DNA from: Sphingomonas sp.
GTDB lineage: Bacteria > Pseudomonadota > Alphaproteobacteria > Sphingomonadales > Sphingomonadaceae
Reading direction: 5' to 3'
Assembly: GCF_019746665.1 (NCBI RefSeq)
Contig: NZ_JAIERS010000013.1
Coordinates: forward strand, 1-56,622
DNA: 56,622 nucleotides
In this document: positions 27,361 to 35,478 of the stretch, piece by piece
Layout of the letters: every line of letters begins with the position of its first letter
Numbering within the stretch: the first letter of the stretch is position 1
The notes under the pieces: model-generated
Seen by the model: the letters and a program-made list of their open reading frames with translations, nothing else
Told to the model about the DNA's origin: nothing
Databases searched by the model: none
Position numbers and translations under genes: made by a program

Positions 27361-27505
27361 AAAACCTCCCCAAGCTTGCTTGGGGAGGGGGACCGCCGCA
27401 GGCGGTGGAGGGGCGGCGCCGAGCGCCAACGGTCGCGCCCAGCAGCCGCCCCTCCACCATTTGCTGCGCAAATGGTCCCCCTCCCCATGAAATGGGGAGG
27501 ATTTT
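27361..27505. repeat. Palindromic repeat between murB and ddl (family A)
   Basis: Starts AAAACCTCCCC and ends GGGGAGGATTTT. Both ends form hairpins; the right one is CCTCCCCAT-GAA-ATGGGGAGG (27480-27500). The interior GGACCGCCGCAGGCGGTGGAGGGG and its mirrored partner match the plan of the murD copy. It fills nearly all of the murB-ddl gap, and its last arm supplies the ddl Shine-Dalgarno. Confidence 0.85.
27494..27500 (+). promoter_or_regulatory. ddl ribosome binding site inside the repeat hairpin
   Basis: GGGGAGG lies 7 bp before the GTG start of ddl and is the right arm of a perfect 9-bp hairpin at the end of the family A repeat. Its accessibility would depend on whether the hairpin is open. 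Confidence 0.6.
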
Positions 27506-27507
27506 AG

Positions 27508-28431
27508 GTGACTGCCCCCCTCCACATCGCCGTTCTGATGGGCGGCTGGTCGGCCGAGCGCGCGGTGTCGCTCAAATCGGGCGCGGGCGTCGCCGAGGCG
27601 CTCGCAAGCCTCGGCCACCGCGTCACCCGCATCGACATGGACCATGATGTCGCCGCGCGCCTCGCCGAGGCCGCGCCGGATGTCGTCTTCAACGCGCTCC
27701 ACGGCTCGCCGGGCGAGGACGGCACGGTGCAGGGGATGCTCGACCTGATGGGGCTCAAATACACCCATTCGGGCCGCGTCGCCTCGGTGATCGCGATCGA
27801 CAAGCAGCTCACCAAGCTGCTGCTGATCCCGCACGGCGTGCCGATGCCGGGCGGGCGGATCGTGAAATCGGCCGAATTGTTCGAGCGCGATCCGCTGCCG
27901 CGCCCCTATGTGGTGAAGCCGATCAACGAAGGCTCCTCGGTCGGCGTCGCGATCGTGACCAATGAGGGCAATTACGGCCAGCCGATCGGCCGCGACACGC
28001 GCGGGCCGTGGGCCGAGTTCGACGAACTGCTCGCCGAACCCTTCATCCGCGGGCGCGAGCTGACGACGGCGGTGCTCGGCGATCAGGCCCTCGGCGTCAC
28101 CGAACTGCGCCCCAAGTCCGGCTTCTACGATTATGACGCCAAATATACCGACGGCCTGACCGACCATCTCTACCCCGCGCCGGTGCCCGACGCGATCGCC
28201 CAGGCGTGCGAGCGGATCGCGCTGCAGGCGCACCGGCTGCTGGGGTGCAAGGGCTGCAGCCGCGCCGATTTCCGCTGGGACGACAGCCAGGGCGAGGAAG
28301 GGCTGTTCCTGCTCGAGGTGAACACCCAGCCCGGCATGACGCCCTTGAGCCTGGTGCCCGAACAGGCGCGCCACCGGGGCATCGGCTATCCCGAGCTGTG
28401 CCAGCGCATCGTCGATGAGGCGCTGAAATGA
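27508..28431 (+). CDS. ddl: D-alanine-D-alanine ligase
   Basis: An ATP-grasp enzyme that makes the D-Ala-D-Ala dipeptide used by MurF. The N-terminal HIAVLMGGWSAERAVSLKSG, NALHGSPGEDGTVQGML, the ATP-binding PYVVKPINEGSSVGV and the metal-binding EVNTQPGMTPLS are intact. Length 307. The GTG start follows the repeat-derived ribosome binding site. The stop overlaps ftsQ (ATGA). Confidence 0.96.
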   Translation: MTAPLHIAVLMGGWSAERAVSLKSGAGVAEALASLGHRVTRIDMDHDVAARLAEAAPDVVFNALHGSPGEDGTVQGMLDLMGLKYTHSGRVASVIAIDKQLTKLLLIPHGVPMPGGRIVKSAELFERDPLPRPYVVKPINEGSSVGVAIVTNEGNYGQPIGRDTRGPWAEFDELLAEPFIRGRELTTAVLGDQALGVTELRPKSGFYDYDAKYTDGLTDHLYPAPVPDAIAQACERIALQAHRLLGCKGCSRADFRWDDSQGEEGLFLLEVNTQPGMTPLSLVPEQARHRGIGYPELCQRIVDEALK

Positions 28432-29348
28432 GCAAGACGATCCGCCGGGGCACGCCCCCCCGTAAAGTCGTCGCCAGCGGCAACCGCAAGCTGCCGGTGG
28501 TGCGCAAGCAATCGGTGATCGACCGCGCGCTGCTGATGCTGCCCGTCTCCGAAGCGACGCTGAAGCGCGGCGTGACGCTGATGTTCACCGGCGCGGTGCT
28601 CGCCGGGCTGTTCGCGCTCTCGACGCTGTTCGGCGTGCCGCAGGCGGCGGGGTTGGCGGCCGCCGAGGCGCTGGGCGATGCGGGCTTCCGCGTCCGCTCG
28701 ATCGAGGTGAAGGGCGCGGCGCGGATGAACGCGATGACCGTGTACGCCGCGGTGCTCGATCAGAAATCGCGGGCGATGCCGCTGGTCGATCTGGGCGCGG
28801 TGCGCGCCAAGCTGCTGCGCTATGGCTGGATCGCCGACGCGCAGGTCTCGCGCCGGCTGCCCGACCGGCTGGTGATCAACCTGATTGAACGGCGCGAGGC
28901 GGCGCTGTGGCAATATCAGGGGCGCGTCATGCTGATCGACGCGGACGGCGTGCCGCTGGAGGCGGTCGCCCCGGAAAAGGCGCCGGCCTTGCCGCTGCTG
29001 ATCGGCCCCGGCGCGAACGAGCAGATCGCGCTCTATCGCCGCCTGCTCGATAGCGCGCCGGCGATGAAGCCCGTCGTCAAGGCCGCGACCTGGGTGGGCA
29101 ATCGCCGCTGGGACTTGCTGTTCGACACCGGCGAGACGCTGCAACTGCCCGAGGAGGGCGCGGCGCAGGCGCTGGTGAAATTCGCCGAGATCGAGGGCAA
29201 GGATCGGCTGCTCGGCCGGGGTTGGGCGCGGTTCGACCTGCGCGACCCCAACAAGTTCGTCGCGCGCAAATCGAGCGAGGCGGCACCTCGGGCGATGACG
29301 GATACCTCGGCGATCGAAACCGCGTCATGGTCGGGCGAAACGGGATAG
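28428..29348 (+). CDS. ftsQ: Cell division protein FtsQ
   Basis: A bitopic inner membrane protein that bridges early and late division proteins through FtsL/FtsB. A basic cytoplasmic tail of about 40 residues precedes the membrane helix (about 46-66). The POTRA domain follows (FRVRSIEVKGAARM), then the beta domain (WIADAQVSRRLPDRLVINLIERREAALW). Length 306. Its stop lies inside the GGATAGGGGC leader of ftsA. Confidence 0.94.
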   Translation: MSKTIRRGTPPRKVVASGNRKLPVVRKQSVIDRALLMLPVSEATLKRGVTLMFTGAVLAGLFALSTLFGVPQAAGLAAAEALGDAGFRVRSIEVKGAARMNAMTVYAAVLDQKSRAMPLVDLGAVRAKLLRYGWIADAQVSRRLPDRLVINLIERREAALWQYQGRVMLIDADGVPLEAVAPEKAPALPLLIGPGANEQIALYRRLLDSAPAMKPVVKAATWVGNRRWDLLFDTGETLQLPEEGAAQALVKFAEIEGKDRLLGRGWARFDLRDPNKFVARKSSEAAPRAMTDTSAIETASWSGETG

Positions 29349-29354
29349 GGGCAT

Positions 29355-30614
29355 ATGGCGAAAGTAGCACCGGAAGGCTTGATCACCGCGCTCGACATCG
29401 GCTCGTCGAAAGTCTCGGCGATGATCGCGCAAAAGGCCGATGGCGGTGAGCTGATCGTGCTCGGCACCGGCCAGCGCGAGAGCCGGGGGGTGAAGCGCGG
29501 CTATATCGCCGATATGGGCGCGACCGAGGCGGCGGTGCGCGAGGCGGTGGAGCAGGCCGAGCGCATCGCCGGGATGAACATCGAGAATGTGTGGGTCGCC
29601 TTCTCCGCCGGCGGGCTGGTGTCCGATGTCGCCTCGGTCGAGGTCGAGCTGGGCGGGCACCGGGTCGAGCAGGGCGACATCGACGCGCTGCTCCAGGCCG
29701 GGCGCGAGTCGATCGATCCGGCGGGGCGGATGGTGCTCCACGCGCAGCCGACGCTCTACATGCTCGATCGCCGGACCGAGGTGAAGAACCCGCTCGGGCT
29801 CCATGCCGAAACGCTGGGCGTGCATATCCATGTCGTCGCCGCCGATGGCTCGCCGGTGCGCAATCTCGATCTGTGCGTGCGCTCGGCGCATCTGAACGTG
29901 AAATCGATCATCGGCGCACCGATCGCGACCGGCATGGCGTGCCTGTCCGACGAGGAGCGCGAGCTGGGCGTCGCGCTGGTCGAGCTGGGCGCGGGCATCA
30001 CCAACGTCTCGCTGTTCGCGGGCGGGATGCTGGTCGGCCTCGCCTCGATCCCGATGGGCGCGGCGGACATCACCGACGACATCGCCTCCAGCTTCGGCAC
30101 GCGCCGGGCGCAGGCGGAGCGGATGAAGTGCTTCCACGGCTCCGCCAATGCCAGCCCGCGCGACAATCACGACATGATCGACGTCGCGCCGATCTCCGCC
30201 GAGGAGGAAGGCGGCGAGGGCTCGCGCATTACCAAGGCGCAACTGATCGCGGTGATCCGCCAGCGGCTCGACCATCTGATGGCGGAGATCCGCAAGGCGC
30301 TGACCGAACTGGGGTTCGAGGGGCCGGTCGGGCGCCAGGTGGTGCTCACCGGCGGCGGCGCGGAGCTGAAGGGGATCGCCGATTACGCGCAGGTCGCGCT
30401 TGGCCGCTCGGTGCGCGTCGGCCGCCCGCGCGGGCTGACCGCGCTGCCCGAGGCGCATAGCGGCCCGGCCTTCGCGACGCTCGCCGGGCTCACCCATTAT
30501 GCCGCCGCCAACCCGGTGGATTTGCGGGCGATCGTACCCGCCGGACAATTGGTCCACCGGCCGCAGGGCGGATGGCTCGCGCGCATGATCCGCGCGTTCC
30601 GGACGAATTATTAA
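29355..30614 (+). CDS. ftsA: Cell division protein FtsA
   Basis: An actin-like ATPase that tethers FtsZ filaments to the membrane and recruits later division proteins. The ATP-binding fold starts with ITALDIGSSKVSAMIA, and the phosphate loop VELGAGITNVSLF and late VVLTGGGAELKGI are typical. The C-terminal GWLARMIRAFRTNY is an amphipathic membrane-targeting helix. Length 419. GGATAGGGGC precedes the ATG. Confidence 0.96.
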   Translation: MAKVAPEGLITALDIGSSKVSAMIAQKADGGELIVLGTGQRESRGVKRGYIADMGATEAAVREAVEQAERIAGMNIENVWVAFSAGGLVSDVASVEVELGGHRVEQGDIDALLQAGRESIDPAGRMVLHAQPTLYMLDRRTEVKNPLGLHAETLGVHIHVVAADGSPVRNLDLCVRSAHLNVKSIIGAPIATGMACLSDEERELGVALVELGAGITNVSLFAGGMLVGLASIPMGAADITDDIASSFGTRRAQAERMKCFHGSANASPRDNHDMIDVAPISAEEEGGEGSRITKAQLIAVIRQRLDHLMAEIRKALTELGFEGPVGRQVVLTGGGAELKGIADYAQVALGRSVRVGRPRGLTALPEAHSGPAFATLAGLTHYAAANPVDLRAIVPAGQLVHRPQGGWLARMIRAFRTNY

Positions 30615-30719
30615 GCAAATGTGGCAGCCCCGCGAATTTGCGCTAGTTAACGACCGGGGCTTTGTGCATGGTAACCTCCATCAACCCGGTGGTTGCGGGG
30701 GCGAGACGGAGTAGGGGCA
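30615..30719. other. ftsA-ftsZ spacer
   Basis: This 105-bp gap contains a possible 7-bp stem (AGCCCCG / CGGGGCT, 22-base loop) followed by TTTG, and further on GTTAACG and GGTAACC. It ends with TAGGGGC before the ftsZ ATG, like the ftsA leader. It could hold an ftsZ-specific promoter or a partial terminator; no clear -35/-10 pair is seen. Confidence 0.35.
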
Positions 30720-32162
30720 ATGAGCATCGATTTTCTTCCACCCGATGTCGATGAACTGACGCCGCGGATCGCGGTGATCGGCGTGGGCGGCGCGGGCGGC
30801 AACGCGATCGCCAACATGATGCGCGCGGGCGTGCAGGGGGTCGACTTCCTCGTCGCCAACACCGACGCGCAGGCGCTGAAGCAATCGGCGGCGAGCCAGC
30901 GCGTGCAGCTGGGCGCCAAGATCACGCAAGGGCTCGGCGCGGGCGCCCGGCCCGAGATCGGGCGCGCGGCGGCCGAGGAGACGATCGACTCGATCGCGCA
31001 GCTGCTCGACGGGGTGCATATGTGCTTCATCGCCGCCGGCATGGGCGGCGGCACCGGCACGGGGGCGGCGCCGGTGATCGCCAAGGCGGCGCGCGACATG
31101 GGCATCCTGACGGTGGGCGTCGTCACCAAACCGTTCGCGTTCGAAGGCGCGCGCCGATCGAAGGCGGCGGACGCCGGGATCGAGGAACTGCAGAAGTACG
31201 TCGATACCCTGATCGTGATCCCCAACCAGAATCTGTTCCTGATCGCGAACGCCAACACCACCTTCAAACAGGCCTTCGAAATGGCCGACGAGGTGCTGCA
31301 GCAGGGCGTGCGCGGTATCACCGATCTGATGGTGATGCCCGGCCTCATCAACCTGGACTTCGCCGACGTGCGTTCGGTGATGCAGGAAATGGGCAAGGCG
31401 ATGATGGGCACGGGCGAAGCCGAAGGCGACGACCGCGCCCTGATCGCCGCGCAACAGGCGATCAACAACCCGCTGCTCGATGGCGTGTCGATGCAGGGCG
31501 CCAAGGGCGTGATCATCTCGATCACCGGCGGCGAGGACATGCGCCTGCTCGAGGTGGACGAGGCCGCGAACCATATTCGCGAGCTGGTCGATCCCGAAGC
31601 CAACATCATCTGGGGTTCGGCGTTCAATCCGGGCCTTGAGGGCAAGATCCGCGTCTCGGTGGTCGCGACCGGGATCGAGGCGCAGGCGCGTACCGAGCCG
31701 GCGCCGATGGCGGCCGAGCCCGCGCGCGGCTTCAGCTTCGCGCCCCCGCGCCGCGCCGAGGAGGAGCCCGAAGCGGTGGCGTCCGCCGATGCCGCACCCG
31801 CGCCGGTGAGCACGTTCGAGGACGCCCCGCCGCCGATCGCGGCGCCCGCCGAGGACGAACTGGTGCTGGGCGAAGAGAATGCGGTGCCGATCACGCCCGT
31901 CTTCACGCCCGCCGCGCCGGAACCCGCGGCCGAGGAGACGCCGGCGAGCCGTCGCCGCTGGCTCGCCGCCGGCGCCCCCGCCGCCGCGCCCGAGCCCGAG
32001 GTCGCGGCGCCCGAACCCGAGGCGCCGGCGCCCAAGCCCAAGCTGGGCGGCACGCTGTTCGAGCGGATGAGCAACGTGACACGCGGCACCCAGCGCGACG
32101 AGGGTGAGCGCGAAGGCGGGCTCGACATCCCGCGCTTCCTGCACCGGCAGAACAACCAGTAA
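30720..32162 (+). CDS. ftsZ: Cell division GTPase FtsZ
   Basis: The tubulin-like GTPase that forms the Z-ring. ATG 30720 follows TAGGGGC and gives MSIDFLPP; an upstream in-frame extension is unlikely. The GTP signature GGGTGTG is at 109-115, and the T7 catalytic loop NLDFAD is at 211-216. From about residue 320 to 465 there is an Ala/Pro/Glu-rich disordered linker, followed by the conserved C-terminal peptide DIPRFLHRQ (469-477) that binds FtsA. Length 480, longer than E. coli FtsZ because of the linker, as in other alphaproteobacteria. Confidence 0.97.
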   Translation: MSIDFLPPDVDELTPRIAVIGVGGAGGNAIANMMRAGVQGVDFLVANTDAQALKQSAASQRVQLGAKITQGLGAGARPEIGRAAAEETIDSIAQLLDGVHMCFIAAGMGGGTGTGAAPVIAKAARDMGILTVGVVTKPFAFEGARRSKAADAGIEELQKYVDTLIVIPNQNLFLIANANTTFKQAFEMADEVLQQGVRGITDLMVMPGLINLDFADVRSVMQEMGKAMMGTGEAEGDDRALIAAQQAINNPLLDGVSMQGAKGVIISITGGEDMRLLEVDEAANHIRELVDPEANIIWGSAFNPGLEGKIRVSVVATGIEAQARTEPAPMAAEPARGFSFAPPRRAEEEPEAVASADAAPAPVSTFEDAPPPIAAPAEDELVLGEENAVPITPVFTPAAPEPAAEETPASRRRWLAAGAPAAAPEPEVAAPEPEAPAPKPKLGGTLFERMSNVTRGTQRDEGEREGGLDIPRFLHRQNNQ

Positions 32163-32170
32163 GCCAAAGG

Positions 32171-32194
32171 GGCGGCGCGATGGAGCGCCGCCCT
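32171..32194 (+). terminator. Hairpin after ftsZ
   Basis: GGGCGGCGC-GATGGA-GCGCCGCCC is a perfect 9-bp stem, 8 bp after the ftsZ stop. No T-tract follows, so termination may be inefficient or factor-aided. Confidence 0.5.
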
Positions 32195-32304
32195 GTCATC
32201 GGGCTGGTAGGGGATGGCCGCGGTCTGCCGCCGCGCTGCCCGCGCTCAACCCGGAGCGTAGGCGGAAGCGCCGACCGGGGCTCCGCTCATGAGATGAGAA
32301 CCAC

Positions 32305-32400
32305 TTCCCCGGCGCAGGCCGGGGCCCAGTATCCCGTCCGAGCAAGGTCAGCGCGCGCCCTGAAGCCGCGCGCCGCTGGGCCCCGGCCTGCGCCGGGGAG
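32305..32400. repeat. Palindromic repeat, family B copy 1
   Basis: Starts TTCCCCGGCGCAGGCCGGGGCCCAGTAT and ends with the mirrored CTGGGCCCCGGCCTGCGCCGGGGA, about 96 bp. Both ends are themselves hairpins. This is a REP/BIME-like element common in sphingomonad intergenic DNA. Confidence 0.8.
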
Positions 32401-32514
32401 GTCGGTAAGGGCTGAAGGCATTTCGCATCGGTCACAGCCAGATTCGGCGCGTCTCGCGTCAAATCGGCGGCGTTGGCGTAAGCCCTGATTGCCACTGCCG
32501 GTTGCGATGAACCT

Positions 32515-32614
32515 CTTCCCCGGCACAGGCCGGGGCCTAGTATCCCGCTCGCGCGAGGTCAGTGCGCCACATCAAGCCGCGCGCCGCTGGACCCCCTGCC
32601 TTCGCCGGGGAAGG
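32515..32614. repeat. Palindromic repeat, family B copy 2
   Basis: Starts CTTCCCCGGCACAGGCCGGG and ends CTGCCTTCGCCGGGGAAG. It is a diverged partner of copy 1, sharing the TAGTATCCCG and GCCGCGCGCCGCTGG interior blocks. Confidence 0.75.
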
Positions 32615-32669
32615 TGAGAACGGCAGGAATCACGCCACACCGGGCGTGCCCGGTGCAGTGCGCATCGCG

Positions 32670-33347
32670 TCAGTCCGCAAACCCCAGAAAGGTCGCCGCC
32701 TCCGCCACCGGCTTGCGCTCGGAGACCACCGCATTGGCCGGGAATTGCTCGTCCGGCCAGCCGAGCGCGATCGCTTTCAGGATTACCTGGTGATCGGGAA
32801 TGCGGGCGTGCTCGCGCACCACCGGCGATTGCATGATGCCCTGGCTGTTGATCACCGCGCCCAGCCCGCGCGACCAAGCGGCGTTGACGATGGCGTTACT
32901 CACCGCGCCGCAATCGAACGCGGTGTCGTCGCTGTCGGCGAGCGTGCGATCATAAGTGATGATGATGCACACCGGCGCGCCGAACTGGCGAAAGCCGCGC
33001 ATCACCCAATCCTGGCGGCGCCCGGCATCATCGCGGGCGATGCCCATCGCGGCGAACAGCTGCTTGGCGACGGCGATCTGGCGCTCGCGGTGGATTCCGG
33101 CGAAGGGCTGGCCGGTGCGGAACTCGCGCGATTGCGGCACGCCTTCCAGCATCCGCGCGCTGTTGCCCGCGCGGATCGCCTCGAGCGGTGCGCCCGAGAC
33201 GATGGTGAAGTTCCACGGCTGGGTGTTCATGCTGGAGGGGGCGCGCATCGCGAGCGCCAGGATCTCCTCGATCAGCCCGCGCGGCACGGGCTTGGGCAGG
33301 AACCCCCGGATGCTCCGCCGCCCCAGCACCACCTCGTCATAGGTCAT
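32670..33347 (-). CDS. Nitroreductase family flavoprotein
   Basis: An FMN-dependent NAD(P)H oxidoreductase of the nitroreductase family, 225 residues. The N-terminal GRRSIRGFLPKPV binds FMN phosphate, and RAPSSMNTQPWNF near 38-48 and GLGAVINSQGIM are family hallmarks. The physiological substrate is unknown; such enzymes reduce nitroaromatics, quinones or enones. GGGGAG precedes the ATG. It converges on the ftsZ operon. Confidence 0.9.
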   Translation of the reverse strand: MTYDEVVLGRRSIRGFLPKPVPRGLIEEILALAMRAPSSMNTQPWNFTIVSGAPLEAIRAGNSARMLEGVPQSREFRTGQPFAGIHRERQIAVAKQLFAAMGIARDDAGRRQDWVMRGFRQFGAPVCIIITYDRTLADSDDTAFDCGAVSNAIVNAAWSRGLGAVINSQGIMQSPVVREHARIPDHQVILKAIALGWPDEQFPANAVVSERKPVAEAATFLGFAD

Positions 33348-33372
33348 CGCGCGCTCCCCCTCCCGCCGACCG

Positions 33373-34665
33373 TCACGCCGCGCTCACCAGCAGCTTGTCG
33401 ATCCGCCGCCCGTCGAGATCGACCACCTCGAACCGCCAGCCCTGGAGGGTGAAGCTCTCGCCTTCGCCGGGCAGATGGCGGAACACCGCGAGCGCCAGCC
33501 CCGCGACGGTCGCATAGTCGCGGTTTTCGGGCAGATTGATCCCCAGCCGCTCGGCGAGCAGATCGGCGGCGGTCTGCCCCGCGACCAGCAGCGAGCCATC
33601 GTCGCGCTCGACGATCGCCGGCGCGTCATCGGGGTCGGCATCGGAGGCGAACTCGCCGGCGATCGCGGCGAGCAGGTTGGCCGGCGTCACGATGCCTTCG
33701 AAATGGCCATACTCGTCATGGATCAGCGCCATCGGCACTTCGGCGGCGCGCATCGTATCGAGCGCGTCCATCGCGTCGATCTGATCCAGCACCACCGGCG
33801 CCGGGCGCATCAGCGCGCGCAGGTTGAGCGCTTCGCCCCGGAACAGCGCCTGCGCCACGTCGCGCGCCTGCACCACGCCGATCACCGCGTCGACCGAGCC
33901 CTCGGCCACCGGCAGCCGGCTGTGCCCGCTCGCCATCAGCGCCTGGCGCACGCCCGCCTCGTCGAGATCGGCGTCGAGCCATTCGACATCGGTGCGCGGC
34001 GTCATCACCTCGCGCACCGGGCGATCGGCGAGGCGGACGACGCCCGAGATGATCGTGCGCTCATGCTCCTCGATCACCCCCGATTTGCTGGCTTCGGCGA
34101 CGATCAGCTGCAGCTCCTCGGCGGTGACGTGATCCTCGGCATGGCCGGGCAGGCGCAGCAGCCAGAACAGCGCGCCGCTCGCCCCGTCGAGCAGCCAGAC
34201 GAGCGGCGCGGCGGCGCGCGACAGCCAGATCATCGGCGCGGCGACCACCACCGCGATCGGCTCCGGCCGGCGCAAGGCGAGCCGCTTGGGCACCAGCTCG
34301 CCGATCACCAGCGACAGGAAGGTGGTGAGCCCGATCACCAGCACGATCGCCAGCGTCTCGGCGATGCCGGCGCTCATCCCGAGCCAGCGCAGCCGGTCGG
34401 TCACCGGCCCGCCCAGGCTCGCCCCCGAATAGGCGCCGGAGATCACCGCGATCAGGGTGATGCCGATCTGCACCGTGGACAGCAGCTTGCCCGGATCGCC
34501 GGCCAGGCGCAGCGCGGAGGCGGCACCGCGCCGCTTGGCGCGCACCATCGCCTCCAGCCGCGCCCGGCGCGCCGAGACGATCGCCAGTTCGGACGCCGCG
34601 AACACGCCATTCAGCAGCACCAGCGCGATGATGATCGCGAGATCGATCCAGGGAAAAGGTTGCAT
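33373..34665 (-). CDS. CNNM/CBS-domain (hemolysin-like, CorC family) membrane protein
   Basis: A 430-residue protein with a DUF21/CNNM transmembrane domain (about 1-180, ALVLLNGVFAASELAIVSARRARLE), a CBS pair (about 205-335, with VREVMTPRTDVEWLD) and a C-terminal CorC_HlyC domain (about 345-425). Members take part in Mg2+ or Co2+ efflux or resistance; the old name hemolysin is not functional evidence. It lies 25 bp upstream of the nitroreductase gene on the same strand, so the two may be co-transcribed. Confidence 0.9.
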   Translation of the reverse strand: MQPFPWIDLAIIIALVLLNGVFAASELAIVSARRARLEAMVRAKRRGAASALRLAGDPGKLLSTVQIGITLIAVISGAYSGASLGGPVTDRLRWLGMSAGIAETLAIVLVIGLTTFLSLVIGELVPKRLALRRPEPIAVVVAAPMIWLSRAAAPLVWLLDGASGALFWLLRLPGHAEDHVTAEELQLIVAEASKSGVIEEHERTIISGVVRLADRPVREVMTPRTDVEWLDADLDEAGVRQALMASGHSRLPVAEGSVDAVIGVVQARDVAQALFRGEALNLRALMRPAPVVLDQIDAMDALDTMRAAEVPMALIHDEYGHFEGIVTPANLLAAIAGEFASDADPDDAPAIVERDDGSLLVAGQTAADLLAERLGINLPENRDYATVAGLALAVFRHLPGEGESFTLQGWRFEVVDLDGRRIDKLLVSAA

Positions 34666-34774
34666 GGTCCGGCAACGCTCTTAGCCGCCGCGCGGGCGGT
34701 TCGACAACCGCCTGGCGCCAGCGGCTGGTGTGCGTCGCACCTAGATCGGCGGGGAGCTGCCCGTAACCGACCTC

Positions 34775-34876
34775 CTTCCCCGGCGAAGGCCGGGGCCCAG
34801 CATCGGTGCGTGAGGGATGCTGCGCGCAACATGGGCACCACGGGACACTGGACCCCGGCCTTCGCCGGGGACGGGC
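34775..34876. repeat. Palindromic repeat, family B copy 3
   Basis: Starts CTTCCCCGGCGAAGGCCGGG and ends CCCGGCCTTCGCCGGGGAC. The interior contains GCATCGGTGCGTG and GGGCACC, shared with copy 4. Confidence 0.8.
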
Positions 34877-34985
34877 AAGATCGTTCAGGCAAGCGGGCGC
34901 GGGCGATGTGGTGGCGATGCGCGATTGACTCGCGGCGGCGCCGTCCGTTGGTTGGTTGTGCGGGGAAGCGGCGTTCAACCCACCG

Positions 34986-35087
34986 TCTTCCCCGGCGTAG
35001 GCCGGGGGCCAGCATCGGTGCGTGGGGGGTGGGGGGCGCACTTGGGCACCGCGGGATACTGGGCCCCGGCCTTCGCCGGGGAAGGGC
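34986..35087. repeat. Palindromic repeat, family B copy 4
   Basis: Starts TCTTCCCCGGCGTAGGCCGG and ends CCCGGCCTTCGCCGGGGAAG. It shares CAGCATCGGTGCGTG and TTGGGCACC with copy 3, so the pair probably arose together. Confidence 0.8.
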
Positions 35088-35114
35088 GAAGGTTGTCGTG
35101 CGCCGCTTATTCCC

Positions 35115-35453
35115 TCAATGCACCTTGAGCGGTTTGCCCTTGAACGGCTCCGCCTGGCAGCCGAGCAGCGGGTCGAACGTCGCGCGGCGGCTGGCGATCA
35201 GCGGCACAGAGGCGGTGACGCTCTTGGTCGCCGGATCGTCGGCGAGGCGGATCACTTCCATCCCCAGCTCGAAATCCTTGTAGCACTGGCCGATCGGGCG
35301 GTTACCGATATAGCGGCACGCGCAGGCGACGCGCGCGGCATAGCCGACCCCCAGCTCCAGCTGCGCGCGGCGCTGCTCGATATAGAGCCAGCCGGCGACG
35401 AGCGCTGCGATCACGATCAGGATCAGGCCGAAGCCAAGCCGTCTTGCCATCAT
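35115..35453 (-). CDS. Small membrane-anchored protein, unknown
   Basis: A 112-residue protein with one N-terminal transmembrane helix (GFGLILIVIAALVAGWLYI) and a periplasmic part with cysteines (VACACRY, GQCYKDF, LGCQAE). The start is taken as MMARRLGF at 35453 (or 35450), because a longer start would overlap the divergent beta-lactamase-like gene. The pairing with a divergent serine hydrolase hints at a shared regulatory gap only. Family not recognised. Confidence 0.6.
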   Translation of the reverse strand: MMARRLGFGLILIVIAALVAGWLYIEQRRAQLELGVGYAARVACACRYIGNRPIGQCYKDFELGMEVIRLADDPATKSVTASVPLIASRRATFDPLLGCQAEPFKGKPLKVH

Positions 35454-35478
35454 CGGGGGCCACTCTATCGTCGGGGGG

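Larger units (their letters stand above)
32195..32669. other. Non-coding region between ftsZ and the nitroreductase gene
   Basis: About 475 bp between two convergent genes. It is mostly made of two family B palindromic repeats (listed separately) plus GC-rich filler. I see no credible protein or RNA gene here. Confidence 0.6.
34666..35114. other. Non-coding region rich in family B repeats
   Basis: About 450 bp between two minus-strand genes. It contains a tandem pair of family B palindromes (34775-34876 and 34986-35087) separated by about 110 bp of unique GC-rich sequence. I see no gene. The promoter of the CBS-domain gene should lie near 34670-34770. Confidence 0.6.

Noticed and set aside
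32195..32669. Short open frames in the family B repeat region
   Set aside because: Their sequence is the translation of palindromic repeats (PGAGRGP-like and PAQAGAQ-like), not protein families.
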